This document shows positions 7,701 to 14,331 of a stretch of DNA of 30,468 nt, piece after piece; within the stretch, counting starts at the first letter, position 1; each line of letters starts with the position of its first letter. Where the stretch lies: IMG/VR virus record IMGVR_UViG_3300035701_000189, positions 1-30,468 of that record. One strand, 5' to 3'. A model generated the notes under the pieces. The model was given only the letters and a program-made list of their open reading frames with translations, had not been told where the DNA came from and ran no database searches. Source of the stretch: a virus. Both the position numbers and the translations under genes were made by a program.

Positions 7701-9826
7701 ATGCTGGGTATTCATTACCTATTAGATTTCCGTTGGGGACATATCGTTGTAGAAATTTATATTTACAAAATAATCAACAAATTATAATAGATGGAACCAT
7801 AAAGAATATTGATGGTATTTTATTTGATATAACACAGGATGCCTTAGAAGGGCAGAATATTATTTACATTGAGGATGCAACATCTGATCAGTTGGATTTT
7901 CTGGAAAAGTTAGTAAATGAAGCCCCTGATTATTATTATTATGTAGGTTATTTTGATGATAATTATACTATTGAAGGTGGTGGAACAGATCAGATTCATC
8001 ACAATGCTTGGGTATCAAGATTAACAGGAGTAAATAAAGTTTCTAAGTATATCACAATGAAGGACAATATTCCTACAATGCCCAATTATTGTGGAGGAAC
8101 TTTACATGTTGTTGATAATGCTATTGTAGAAGTATTATATAATGTATTTGAAGTTGATGAATGTACAAATCCTAAATTTTCAGGAAGTGGTACTGTTGAT
8201 GCAAACAGATATAACTTTGTAGACTTGAATCCTGTATGGATTTCAGGTGAAGAAGGTCATCCCGAGTTTGCGGGTTCAGGAGCAAACTTTCTTGAATGTT
8301 TCAGTGTTAGATTTGGTTATGGTTTTGAAATGACAGGTGATATAAAGTTGAGAGATGGGAAAGATAATATTATGATGTGGTATATGGATGGGTACATTCA
8401 TTTGGATGGAGTTACTTCCTACAATGCACATAATAAGAATATTGGTTTTATTATAAATATGATGGATGATTTTCCAGACATTAATTGTTTGGCCGAAAAT
8501 TGTGAAGCAGATGGATCAGATTATGAAGATGGTTTTATTGGTTACACAAGTGCAGACAATCTCACTATAAGAAACTGTGTGGCTAAAAATTGTCCCAGAT
8601 ATGGATTTTCATGGAACAGGTGGACCTCCCATGGGAACTATGCCGAAAATTTAGAGGCATATAATTGTGGTAACGCTTACAGTTTCAATAGGGGCGGTAT
8701 CACAGACATATTAACTATTAGAAATATATATTATGAGGGTGGTGGTCAACATGACAAATCTGGTGACTATCAGGCGGGAGTTGAATTGAGGAGTCAGACC
8801 GCAATCATTGGAGGTTATGAAGATATCTATAACCTCGGGATGGTTTGTGATAAACAAACCTATGGGATACTGATAATGTATAACAGAAATATTAATTTGA
8901 TATGGGATGCCACCGCCCCTGCTAAGAACAGACTCTGCGTAGGCAATCTCATACCACCGCACTCTTATGGTTATTGGTTGAGGATTGGATCAACAAGTTA
9001 CAATATAGTAATAGATGGGGGTGGTTTTTTAGAGGTTAATAATTTTAAGTATCTCTTTTATATAGAGACTGGCTCTACAAATATAGTTATAAAGAATTGC
9101 AACTTTAGTAGTTATACGAACCTTGGAATAATAGATTCATTAGTAACGTTTCAGAATAACTGGTTCAAAGGAGTGTTCTTTGCCACAGGATATCCGGGAG
9201 TTCCTCTATCAGGACTCCTTCTGCGATTTGATGCATCTCTTGAAGTGACGCGTTCTGGGGAAGATGTATCCGCATGGGGAGATCAGAGTAGTTCTAATAA
9301 TGACGCAACTCAGATTACAACTGCATTACAGCCACATTATATTGCAAGTGCAGTCAATGGATTACCAGCAATAAAGGGAGATGGAGCAGATGATATAATG
9401 GCACTTGCAAACACTATTGTTTGTAATGGAGATTTTGTAGTATTTGTAGTAATAGGAGGAAGTTCTGATCCGTCTTATATGTGGGGGCATAGTTCAGTAA
9501 TATATACCCGACCAAGATTATTAATCACAACTTGGAGAAATAGCACAACTCATTCCTTTGATCATTCTAATAAACCTTTAACTACTGGATATTTTATACA
9601 TCACATGGTCAGACGATCAGGGAATGTTAGAAGTTATAGAAACAATGTTGAGAGTTTGACAGGAGCGATAGTAAATACAACACAGTATGCAATAGGCAAA
9701 TTATTCAGTTATGGAACGAATTTTGGCGTTGGTGCGATAGCCGAATTTCGCTTATATGAGAATCTATCTGCACCAGATGAAGCCATTGTATTGGCTGAAC
9801 TAAGTACAAAATATGAACTTTATTAA
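1718..9826 (+). CDS. Giant multidomain tail fibre / adhesin (2702 aa)
   Basis: Probable receptor-binding virion protein. Domains in order (approximate residues): glycine-rich phage adhesin-type domain 5-223 (TSWTCPKNAIYVVECWGGG start); degenerate repeats 224-300; LamG-like domain 303-478; CBM-like jelly roll 497-617; second LamG-like 638-810; CBM-like domains 848-966, 981-1140 and 1166-1296; 20-residue NGVASVSGTL-type repeats 1308-1491; fifth CBM-like domain 1491-1635; repeats 1635-1925; linker with three SLIT[TE]E motifs; right-handed beta-helix about 1978-2488 (PbH1-like turns such as LTIRNCVAKNC); ConA/LamG-like end domain 2494-2702. There is no signal peptide or transmembrane segment. The beta-helix could be a polysaccharide depolymerase, but no catalytic residues can be assigned. 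Domain names rest on pattern recognition; the repeat structure is read directly. The start overlaps the preceding glycosyltransferase. Confidence 0.85.
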   Translation: MPNNTYNSTANTSWTCPKNAIYVVECWGGGGGGASYGRTTAAHGSNGGGGGAYAKSTVTCVKDTVYTIGVGNGGAGATTNNSNGTNGTNSQFNNSAVRAAFGGRGLVAGSTPGVAGTVANCIYTNVAYQGGNGATYALMVAGGGGGGASNVAIGNNASGATGGVGGGGGSNGGTGGASNTSGTASPDRAGGGGGGAGGNLGTTIKSGGTGNNGQIIITWNDWIIGSADTTQANAPCTGTIHGHGKLYGSSDTTAANANVTGHLSAHMPISGVSNGSCTPACSGTLVPTSVVEYISGTTGLSSKVTEDFDFDANPIWNNANWNQGIGTVISDAGWYGDSVFGNSNYPGSLAYYDGIFCKDQYSQTSIAHRENDDYFFGAAVRVSLNNGYCFGVDTNGYRLWKVVSSVYSLITSGSVTVADSDVFRLEIIGTTLRMFKNGVQVGTDQTDSDLSAGNPGVGGIGWDSYTANDNFEGGNLLVSGRLTAKGSLKGEIPLGIDIAVNGTFDGDTDWSKTSGWTITGEELVATSVPAYNGVTQSNGGYDVGKRYRIEYTITQYTSGSVEFYFGGGGTGNGADRSSVGTFVEYLVPETDDGYYGLGALGSGFTGHIDNLSIRVVVGSIVTGTLTGKVYLSGASGAVTVSDDFSSSYSPLHNSPDWDQAQNSMASSGGLAYPNTSDVETGAYRVGSFNPNQWAQVTITDATDAGCVGVGLRGSSGNYYGFYYSNYTDEWWIFRCTPTFSSLLSGSGTHTTGDVLRLEIFGDILIAYKNGVKVGSITSSTIISGNIGIVGYGTGAANNTITDFQGGSLVSFVIGTLGTAVVAGAITGVTNGVATVSMVSPHHLRGTTDHDECTNGGFDADSDWAKGAGWTISDGVASNPGGNNYATLSQGSYTIGRRYSITFSITAYTSGTIRPYFENSLGTYRSAIGTYTEELYCDFDTLRLITGGTGFNGSIDNVSIRIIGGATITGVLKGKGRLRGCDLLQNLIPNSEELDADTWSHVEVAHLANQDYDVEGNLTLERLTVNPGYELAHLFSYGYYEELSVTPGDTYRWSFDVKRGTMTDMWWCAYDMTHSQNIFHESYYSQTSGTVTRISREFTVPAGCTHIGVYVLRDSGVNGTVFVGRCQLEKNHTPVYVKTGASAIDVTQVRTITGTLTGKGSLVGYTGGIELLTNHTFENSSNWNLVTHWTVGDNVLHASNCTLWELGAYQGVGDIRWKEVVCTMTIKNYSSGSVSFMVIQSGGSTILGTERSANGTYVESVRCDSTLNAADFRWQVRTEGSTMDFDDVYLMMLYGSTVTGTLTGIPSGGGAIAGVTNGVASVTGLIFFRLLGSSNGVATVSGTLVGDGKLYGIINGVSSVSVTLVGHCHPAGITNGVVTVSGTLKGHCHPVGITNGVASCSATLKGRGLLIGAINGVATISGVLHGHGKLYGIIDGVASCSATTVQGGMAGVSNGVASVTGLAFINLLGVVNGIATVSGTLTGKGVLIGFTGIGINLLDTGKGKFDSTTEGWVPYGTNSISNDADSLKIEFGTGGSQYGAYVYLRESSDLSQNLVVGKPYLLQAKVKVNAGATIYWQFLSSTTTAEIICQNTTWTWIQLQLIALISTTNTFRLRGLGTGEIAWVDEYYVHESLGSVLSGVLVGKGSLLGSSNGVASVSGTLYGHCYPAGISNGIASCSALLYGRAVLTGTTSSIATVTGSLQGHGKLYGTINGVASCSARPVQLTMIGQISGVATVTGLMFFRLHASSNGVAAVSATLKGHCHPAGVTNGVASCAGILKGYALKAGIVNGIAGCSASLHGHGKLYGTTSGVETTVGILKGDGTLMGAVSGVASLASLFGGTGTLIGLLGGVTVTAAELIGWGVLTGEIDGVALLTGDLDERLPGKCEGIINGVSLVGGTLPGWGDLTGVSNGVTVVTCLWTPLYVGEELLKPSLITTEIFEQSLITTELAWQSLITEEIGDELGGIALITFIDITNLGVVSSDILDQTDIIRTILNAGYSLPIRFPLGTYRCRNLYLQNNQQIIIDGTIKNIDGILFDITQDALEGQNIIYIEDATSDQLDFLEKLVNEAPDYYYYVGYFDDNYTIEGGGTDQIHHNAWVSRLTGVNKVSKYITMKDNIPTMPNYCGGTLHVVDNAIVEVLYNVFEVDECTNPKFSGSGTVDANRYNFVDLNPVWISGEEGHPEFAGSGANFLECFSVRFGYGFEMTGDIKLRDGKDNIMMWYMDGYIHLDGVTSYNAHNKNIGFIINMMDDFPDINCLAENCEADGSDYEDGFIGYTSADNLTIRNCVAKNCPRYGFSWNRWTSHGNYAENLEAYNCGNAYSFNRGGITDILTIRNIYYEGGGQHDKSGDYQAGVELRSQTAIIGGYEDIYNLGMVCDKQTYGILIMYNRNINLIWDATAPAKNRLCVGNLIPPHSYGYWLRIGSTSYNIVIDGGGFLEVNNFKYLFYIETGSTNIVIKNCNFSSYTNLGIIDSLVTFQNNWFKGVFFATGYPGVPLSGLLLRFDASLEVTRSGEDVSAWGDQSSSNNDATQITTALQPHYIASAVNGLPAIKGDGADDIMALANTIVCNGDFVVFVVIGGSSDPSYMWGHSSVIYTRPRLLITTWRNSTTHSFDHSNKPLTTGYFIHHMVRRSGNVRSYRNNVESLTGAIVNTTQYAIGKLFSYGTNFGVGAIAEFRLYENLSAPDEAIVLAELSTKYELY
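1795..2340 (+). repeat. Low-complexity GGA/GGT (polyglycine) tract inside the fibre gene
   Basis: Runs of GGAGGA and GGTGGT encode polyglycine stretches of 4-7 residues within the N-terminal domain of the fibre. The domain pattern (sW..p, then veCWGGGGGG, then a GGGGGAYA segment) is that of the glycine-rich domain found in phage adhesins, where polyglycine helices pack together. The tract contains many GGAGG strings that look like Shine-Dalgarno sites by chance. Confidence 0.8.
5640..7490 (+). repeat. Array of ~60-bp / 20-aa repeats in the fibre gene
   Basis: About 23 consecutive units of consensus G-x-x-N-G-V-A-S-V-S-G-T-L-x-G-x-G-x-L-x, mostly exactly 60 bp, with 57- and 54-bp variants. 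The array is interrupted at about 6190-6620 by a carbohydrate-binding-like domain. Unit ends fall into classes (GHCHPA, GR.LL, GHGKLY, VQ..M, FF.LL) that recur in the same order. The block from 6659 to 6950 is 291 bp, or 97 residues, and the classes at 5828-6118 follow the same order, showing a higher-order repeat. Degenerate copies also occur at 2390-2580 and between the earlier lectin-like domains. Confidence 0.9.
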
Positions 9827-9837
9827 ATTAAAATACA

Positions 9838-10143
9838 ATGGGTAAAATATTTGTTGATCAAAGTAGTTTAAGAGTCACTCTGGATACAGGAGTGAATTGT
9901 TCAACGGCATTAAGTAGAAAAATAAGATATTGTGATCCTGATGCTATTGAAGGAGAATGGGATGCCTCATTACATCCAACAAATAATAATTATATTTTTT
10001 ATGATTTACAATCAGATGAATTATTTATGGAAGGTGTTTGGACATTCTGGGCATATGTAGTGTTTGCTGATGGTAGGGATGCTCCGGGGGATCCCATCTG
10101 TGTTAAGGTTTGGGAAGAAGGAGCATGTAGTTATAATAAATAA
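9838..10143 (+). CDS. Small beta-sandwich tail/baseplate protein, BppU_N-like
   Basis: This 101-residue protein has the pattern of a small Ig-like or jelly-roll domain: a short N-terminal strand (GKIFVDQSSLRVTLDTG), RKIRYCDPDAIEGEWDA, YDLQSDELFMEGVWTFWAYVVFADG and a last strand CVKVWEEG. The alternation of a kxxDG-like turn with a W-x-F-W-A-Y-V strand resembles the N-terminal domain of baseplate upper proteins (BppU_N) and small proteins encoded next to phage fibres. It starts 11 bases after the fibre stop behind an A/T-rich leader. A fibre-attachment or minor tail role fits the position; the family match is uncertain. Confidence 0.5.
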   Translation: MGKIFVDQSSLRVTLDTGVNCSTALSRKIRYCDPDAIEGEWDASLHPTNNNYIFYDLQSDELFMEGVWTFWAYVVFADGRDAPGDPICVKVWEEGACSYNK

Positions 10144-10147
10144 AGCA

Positions 10148-10585
10148 ATGATAAACTTATTTTTAAGACGAATGTACTTTAAACCAGATTACACGATAGG
10201 AAACCTATACGTGGGAGATCGGTTTATTTGCAATACCTTGGAAGATACCGTAAGGGATTTGAATGCGGATGGGGATTTGGATGATCCGGGTGAATGTAAG
10301 GTATATGGTGAAACTGCTATTCCTTACGGAAGGTATGAAGTAAAGGTTACATACAGTCCCAAATTCAAACGTGACCTTCCTTTGGTGGTGGATGTAAAAC
10401 ACTTTACTGGAATCAGGATACATCGGGGTAATACTGCCAAAGATACTTCTGGTTGTATATTGGTGGGGGAGAACACTCAGAAAGGTAGAATTACGAATAG
10501 TGCATTTCATGAAAAAGCAGTCATTGCTATGTTAAAAGCATACATTACGGCAGGGGAGACAATTTATATTAATATAATTAAGTAA
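10148..10585 (+). CDS. DUF5675 family protein
   Basis: This 145-residue protein matches the DUF5675 pattern: FICNTLEDTVRD near residue 29, an AIPYGRYEVKVTYSPKF strand pair, and the signature GIRIHRGNTAKDTSGCILVG near residues 94-113. The His and the Ser-Gly-Cys-Ile are spaced much as in YkuD-type L,D-transpeptidase active sites, so a cell-wall-related activity is possible but unproven (inference). The frame is open upstream to 10064 inside the previous gene. The start at 10148 is preferred because it lies 4 bases after the previous stop and removes a long overlap; an ATG at 10172 is the alternative. In many phages this family sits near lysis or tail genes. No holin-like gene is seen beside it. 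Confidence 0.65.
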   Translation: MINLFLRRMYFKPDYTIGNLYVGDRFICNTLEDTVRDLNADGDLDDPGECKVYGETAIPYGRYEVKVTYSPKFKRDLPLVVDVKHFTGIRIHRGNTAKDTSGCILVGENTQKGRITNSAFHEKAVIAMLKAYITAGETIYINIIK

Positions 10586-10604
10586 CTTTAAACTCAGATA
10601 ATCA

Positions 10605-12104
10605 ATGGAACGAACAAAACATAATAATAAATTGACAACTCAACAGTTGGCAACCTTTGCCAGTGCAATAGTTGGAAGAGCTGACTTGATGACAAGGCTT
10701 GGGCAGCAGTATGGTAATAATAGAGACCTATACGAGGCACTTGGTTACAAAAAGACATTAATCTTTACTGACTATTACGCCCAATATGAAAGGCAGGATA
10801 TTGCAAAGGCTATCATTGATCGTCCAGTAAATGCTACCTGGCAGGGGGCTTTGGAGCTTATTGAATCCAATGAACCAGAAGATACTGAGTTTGAAAAAGC
10901 TTGGAATGACCTTAATAGAAAGATAGGATTAAAAACCCGTCTAGCTCGAGTAGATCGCCTCACCAGCATTGGACAATATGGTGTATTACTATTAGGACTG
11001 GATGATGTTAAGAATTTGGATGGGTATCAACGTGAGGCTAAAGGTACTCGTGTTCTAACCTTTGTAAAACCATTCAGTCAGAAATCAGCTCCAATCTTTA
11101 ATTATGTAGAAGATTCAAAAGATATTAGGTATGGGATGCCTCTTCTTTATGAAATTGAGGTGGGTGATCCAACAAGTAAATCAACCAAGAGTGTAAAAGT
11201 TCATTATTCTAGGATTATTCATATCACGGATGGTAACTTGGAATCAGAGATACTGGGTACTCCAAGATTAGAAGCTGTGTTTAACCGATTAATGGATATT
11301 GAAAAGATTGTTGGTGGAGATGCTGAAATGTTTTGGAGAAATGCTCGTCCAGGTTTCAAAGGTACGGTGGCTCCAGAATATACTATGACTCCAAAGGCTA
11401 AAGAAGATTTATTGGAACAATTAGATGAATATGAGCATAATTTGAGACGATTCCTTATCAATGAAGGAGTTGATATAGAAGCTCTTGCACAACAAATTTC
11501 TGATCCTAGCTCACATGTGGACACTCAATTAAAGATGATTTCAGCGGAGACTGGTATTCCTCTACGCATCCTATCAGGAAGTGAGCGTGGGGAGTTAGCA
11601 AGTTCAGAGGACAGGGGGGAATGGCTCACCTATGTACAGGCTCGTAGGGAAGAACATGCTGAACCTCATATATTGAGACCAATGGTGGATCGCTTTATTG
11701 AACTTAAAATTCTGCCTGAACCGGAAAGAGATTACACAGTTAAATGGGCAGACCTATTCTCAATTAGTGAGAAAGCAAGAGTTGAAATTGGTAAGAGTAG
11801 AGCTAATGCCTTACGAGAGTATACCTCTAATCCAATAGCAGAAGCTATTATTCCACCTACCGTATTCATGATGAAGTTCTTGGGACTTACTACGGATGAA
11901 ATTGAATTGGTTGATAGGATTAGAGAAGATGAGATGGAAGAAGAAGTAAAACTAATGGCCAAGGTTAAAAAGCAATTAGAACCAGAACCTGTGGTTCAAC
12001 CTGCTGGTGGTAATCCGACCAGATCAAAAACAGCACAAGGAGAAAAGAAGGCTAAACCAACCCATGGAGAACCAGTAAAACGTAAACGGAGACCAGCTGT
12101 ATGA
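10605..12104 (+). CDS. Phage portal protein (DUF1073 type)
   Basis: Forms the dodecameric ring at the capsid vertex through which DNA is packaged and ejected. The 499-residue sequence shows the features of the DUF1073 portal family: YYAQYERQDIAKAIIDRPVNATW near residue 57, a LTSIGQYGVLLLG strand near 121-133, VHYSRIIHI near 200, and the stem/helical segment ISAETGIPLRILSGSERGELASSEDR near 310-335. The Lys/Arg/Pro-rich C-terminus (residues about 465-499) is low complexity, as in other portals. The length is usual. The stop overlaps the start of the head morphogenesis gene as ATGA, the standard portal-MuF order. The start has only an A-rich leader. The large terminase gene that normally precedes a portal is absent; the fibre block is there instead. 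Confidence 0.9.
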   Translation: MERTKHNNKLTTQQLATFASAIVGRADLMTRLGQQYGNNRDLYEALGYKKTLIFTDYYAQYERQDIAKAIIDRPVNATWQGALELIESNEPEDTEFEKAWNDLNRKIGLKTRLARVDRLTSIGQYGVLLLGLDDVKNLDGYQREAKGTRVLTFVKPFSQKSAPIFNYVEDSKDIRYGMPLLYEIEVGDPTSKSTKSVKVHYSRIIHITDGNLESEILGTPRLEAVFNRLMDIEKIVGGDAEMFWRNARPGFKGTVAPEYTMTPKAKEDLLEQLDEYEHNLRRFLINEGVDIEALAQQISDPSSHVDTQLKMISAETGIPLRILSGSERGELASSEDRGEWLTYVQARREEHAEPHILRPMVDRFIELKILPEPERDYTVKWADLFSISEKARVEIGKSRANALREYTSNPIAEAIIPPTVFMMKFLGLTTDEIELVDRIREDEMEEEVKLMAKVKKQLEPEPVVQPAGGNPTRSKTAQGEKKAKPTHGEPVKRKRRPAV

Positions 12105-13051
12105 TAAACACTTGTGAACATAGTATATTAGTCCAAAGTAGATATGATCCAACTCATACTACAGCATTGAGAAATGCCTTTGCTAGGGATGTGAAACGTA
12201 GGTTTGTGGAACTTATGAAGATAATTTGGGTAGCAATAGTTGACAAGGATTGCTTTGGTTTGACTAGTAGGATTAGTGTTTTCCAAGTGACACCTCCAGG
12301 GGATGGGGCTTTTGCTTTTTCAAAAAGCAGTAGAAAGGTTGAAGAATTTATGAAATGGTTGGATGAGCAGGTACAAAAAGGATTATTAACCGTAGCAGAG
12401 GCAGAGCAGGTAGGGGAATCAATAAATGCGGCATGGACTAATCTATACGTATGGGATTCATATAAAAGGGGAGTCATAAGGGCACGTACAGAGATGGTTC
12501 GTGCAAGAATGGTGGTACCATCAATATCTGACTCAGGGGGCATAGATATGATAATGGGGACACCCTTTCATATGGATCGGGTAGGAGTTTTGTTCACACG
12601 TGTATATAATGATTTAAAAGGGATAACCGAACAAATGGATGCTCAGATAAGTCGTATATTAGCACAGGGAATGATTGATGGGGACGGGCCAGCATTGATA
12701 GCAAGGAAGTTAATAGCGGTAATTAATGGGGAAGGCATTGATAAATTAGGTATTAGAGATACACTAGGCAGATTCATCCCAGCTATGCGTAGGGCAGAGA
12801 TGTTAGCACGTACAGAGATGATTCGTGCTTATCATTTAGCTACTATTCAGGAATATCGTAATTGGGGGGTGTTGGGAATAAAAGTTTTGGGAGAATGGAA
12901 AACTGCAGGAGATGATAGAGTTTGTGAGGAATGTGCTAGTTTAGAAGGAAAAGTGTTTACACTGGATGAGATTGAACCAATGATACCTGTGCACCCTCTT
13001 TGCAGATGTCTTGCGTTACCATATATTGAAGAATTACAAAAATATTATTAA
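12101..13051 (+). CDS. Head morphogenesis protein, Mu gpF-like minor capsid protein
   Basis: Minor head protein of the Mu gpF/SPP1 gp7 family, which binds the portal and acts in procapsid assembly. The 316-residue protein is helical, with ARTEMIRAYHLATIQEYRNWG near residues 236-256. It then has the diagnostic C-terminal signature EWKTAGDDRVCEECASLEG ... IPVHPLCRCLALPY. C275, C278, H298, C301 and C303 form the expected zinc-binding set of this family. A second RARTEMVRARM near residues 125-136 is an echo of the first helix. It overlaps the portal gene by 4 bases (ATGA). Identification is firm from the C-terminal motif and gene order. Confidence 0.9.
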   Translation: MINTCEHSILVQSRYDPTHTTALRNAFARDVKRRFVELMKIIWVAIVDKDCFGLTSRISVFQVTPPGDGAFAFSKSSRKVEEFMKWLDEQVQKGLLTVAEAEQVGESINAAWTNLYVWDSYKRGVIRARTEMVRARMVVPSISDSGGIDMIMGTPFHMDRVGVLFTRVYNDLKGITEQMDAQISRILAQGMIDGDGPALIARKLIAVINGEGIDKLGIRDTLGRFIPAMRRAEMLARTEMIRAYHLATIQEYRNWGVLGIKVLGEWKTAGDDRVCEECASLEGKVFTLDEIEPMIPVHPLCRCLALPYIEELQKYY

Positions 13052-13055
13052 AAAT

Positions 13056-13061
13056 AGGAGG
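13056..13061 (+). promoter_or_regulatory. Strong Shine-Dalgarno AGGAGG before the protease-scaffold gene
   Basis: AGGAGG lies 8 nt before the ATG at 13070. It fixes the start of the DUF2213 gene and marks the change from coupled or leaderless-type starts to strong independent initiation in the capsid genes. Confidence 0.8.
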
Positions 13062-13069
13062 ACAAAATT

Positions 13070-14317
13070 ATGCCATGGACCACAGCTGATGTAGATAGTC
13101 ATAAGAAGGGATTGAGTGATGAGCAAAAGAAGAAATGGGTTGCCACAGCCAATTCCGCTCTTACCGCTTGTATAAAGAAAGGTGGAAATGACAAATCCTG
13201 TGCCCCACAGGCTATACGAATAGCCAATGGGACAACAGGACATGAAGAAGGGTACGCTACTCATAAGAGTATGCAAGAACCTAATTACAAAGTAACTAAC
13301 CGCAAACATCAAGGGAAGCAACATTTGGTTGTTCCTGTTATAATGATGGTTGAAGGAGTTCATCATGGAAATCATGGGCTTTTATTCCATTCCATAGATG
13401 AACTTGGAAAATACCCTGAATCCTGGAATGGGATTCCTGTAGTAGTAAATCATCCAGAGATAGAGGGTGTGTCTGTTTCGGCCAATTATCCCGATATTAT
13501 AGATGAACAGACCATTGGTCGTATCTATAATACCTTTATAGATGGAAACAGATTGAAAGCTGAAGCATGGATTGATGAAGAAAAATTAAGAGTATTGTCT
13601 GCTGAATTGCTTGCACAGTTGCAAAAAGGGGAATTGATAGAAGTCAGTGTTGGAGTATTTAATGATGAAGAGATTGTGGCAGGTGATTGGAATGGAGAAC
13701 ACTATGTTGCCATTGCTAGAAATCATAGACCGGATCACTTAGCACTTCTGCTCGGCAGTGTTGGTGCCTGTTCTGTGGCTGATGGTTGTGGTATACGTGT
13801 TAATATAGATGTTAATAATTTAATTAAAAAGGAGGTTGAAATTATGGCAAATGAATGCACCCCCTGCGTCAAAAACAAGGTAGATGAACTGATTGAAACC
13901 AGTCAGGGCAAATACACTGAGGATGACAGGGAGGTTCTACAGACTTTGAGTGTACCGATGTTGGACAAAATTGCCCAGCCCGTTACAGTTGATAAGATTG
14001 TAGAGGTGGAAAAAGTCGTTGAAAAGGAAGTTCAAGTGAATGTCCTTTCTGATGAAGACAAAGCGGCTCTTGAGTATGGTAAAACCCAGCTTAAAGAGAA
14101 TCGTGAGAAACTGGTCAAGAATATTCTGACCAATACAAAGGATGTCTGGACACAGGCTCTTTTGGATGCTAAGGATCTGGATGATCTGAAAAGGATAAGT
14201 GGGATGATTAAAATGGAAGATGTAACTGATTACTCTCTGTTAGGTGCGGAGGCAATCCAAATCAATGAGGGTGTTCCGGTGATGCTTCCTATGTTTGTTG
14301 AGGATAAGAAAAAATAA
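13070..14317 (+). CDS. Prohead protease-scaffold polyprotein (ChaB-like + DUF2213)
   Basis: This 415-residue protein has three parts. Residues 1-55 resemble the ChaB-like fold (WTTADVDSHKKGL, KKWVATANSALTAC, CAPQAIRIANG). Residues about 75-245 match DUF2213, a putative capsid maturation protease: GIPVVVNHPE, TIGRIYNTFIDGNRLKAEAWID, ELIEVSVGVF, RPDHLALL and CSVADGCG. H128 and S193 sit where herpes/HK97-type prohead proteases carry the catalytic His and Ser (inference). Residues 258-415 are charged and helical, with VEVEKVVEKEVQV, as expected of a scaffold. Such proteases cut scaffold and capsid proteins during maturation. Position directly before the cement and major capsid genes fits. An internal ribosome site at 13830 suggests that the scaffold is also made alone. 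Confidence 0.8.
   Translation: MPWTTADVDSHKKGLSDEQKKKWVATANSALTACIKKGGNDKSCAPQAIRIANGTTGHEEGYATHKSMQEPNYKVTNRKHQGKQHLVVPVIMMVEGVHHGNHGLLFHSIDELGKYPESWNGIPVVVNHPEIEGVSVSANYPDIIDEQTIGRIYNTFIDGNRLKAEAWIDEEKLRVLSAELLAQLQKGELIEVSVGVFNDEEIVAGDWNGEHYVAIARNHRPDHLALLLGSVGACSVADGCGIRVNIDVNNLIKKEVEIMANECTPCVKNKVDELIETSQGKYTEDDREVLQTLSVPMLDKIAQPVTVDKIVEVEKVVEKEVQVNVLSDEDKAALEYGKTQLKENREKLVKNILTNTKDVWTQALLDAKDLDDLKRISGMIKMEDVTDYSLLGAEAIQINEGVPVMLPMFVEDKKK
13830..13835 (+). promoter_or_regulatory. Internal AGGAGG for a nested scaffold start
   Basis: AGGAGG lies in the coding sequence exactly 8 nt before an in-frame ATG at 13844. Sequence and spacing are identical to those of the four strong virion starts at 13070, 14332, 14813 and 21289, so initiation here is likely. 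Confidence 0.75.
13844..14317 (+). CDS. Nested scaffolding protein (internal in-frame start)
   Basis: Initiation at the in-frame ATG at 13844 would give a separate 157-residue protein identical to the C-terminal part of the protease gene. It starts MANECTPCVKNKVDELIE, contains a highly charged VEVEKVVEKEVQV helix and further Lys/Glu-rich helices, and has no protease residues. This is the arrangement of lambda C/Nu3, where the scaffold is made both as the C-terminus of the protease and alone in excess from an internal start. Here the internal start has a better ribosome site than most genes in the window. The scaffold role is inferred from composition and position between protease and capsid genes. 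Confidence 0.65.
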   Translation: MANECTPCVKNKVDELIETSQGKYTEDDREVLQTLSVPMLDKIAQPVTVDKIVEVEKVVEKEVQVNVLSDEDKAALEYGKTQLKENREKLVKNILTNTKDVWTQALLDAKDLDDLKRISGMIKMEDVTDYSLLGAEAIQINEGVPVMLPMFVEDKKK

Positions 14318-14331
14318 AGGAGGGAAACGCA

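Noticed and set aside
1718-9826. Diversity-generating retroelement target in the fibre (the C-terminal ConA-like domain is a typical site)
   Set aside because: No reverse transcriptase gene and no template repeat with adenine-specific changes were found in the window.
10064-10147. N-terminal extension of the DUF5675 gene
   Set aside because: It would overlap the previous gene by 80 bases, and the extra residues do not resemble the family; the ATG at 10148 fits the gene spacing.
13034-13375. Antisense frame opposite the start of the protease gene
   Set aside because: It is a shadow of the coding strand, with a hydrophobic but featureless product and no start signals.
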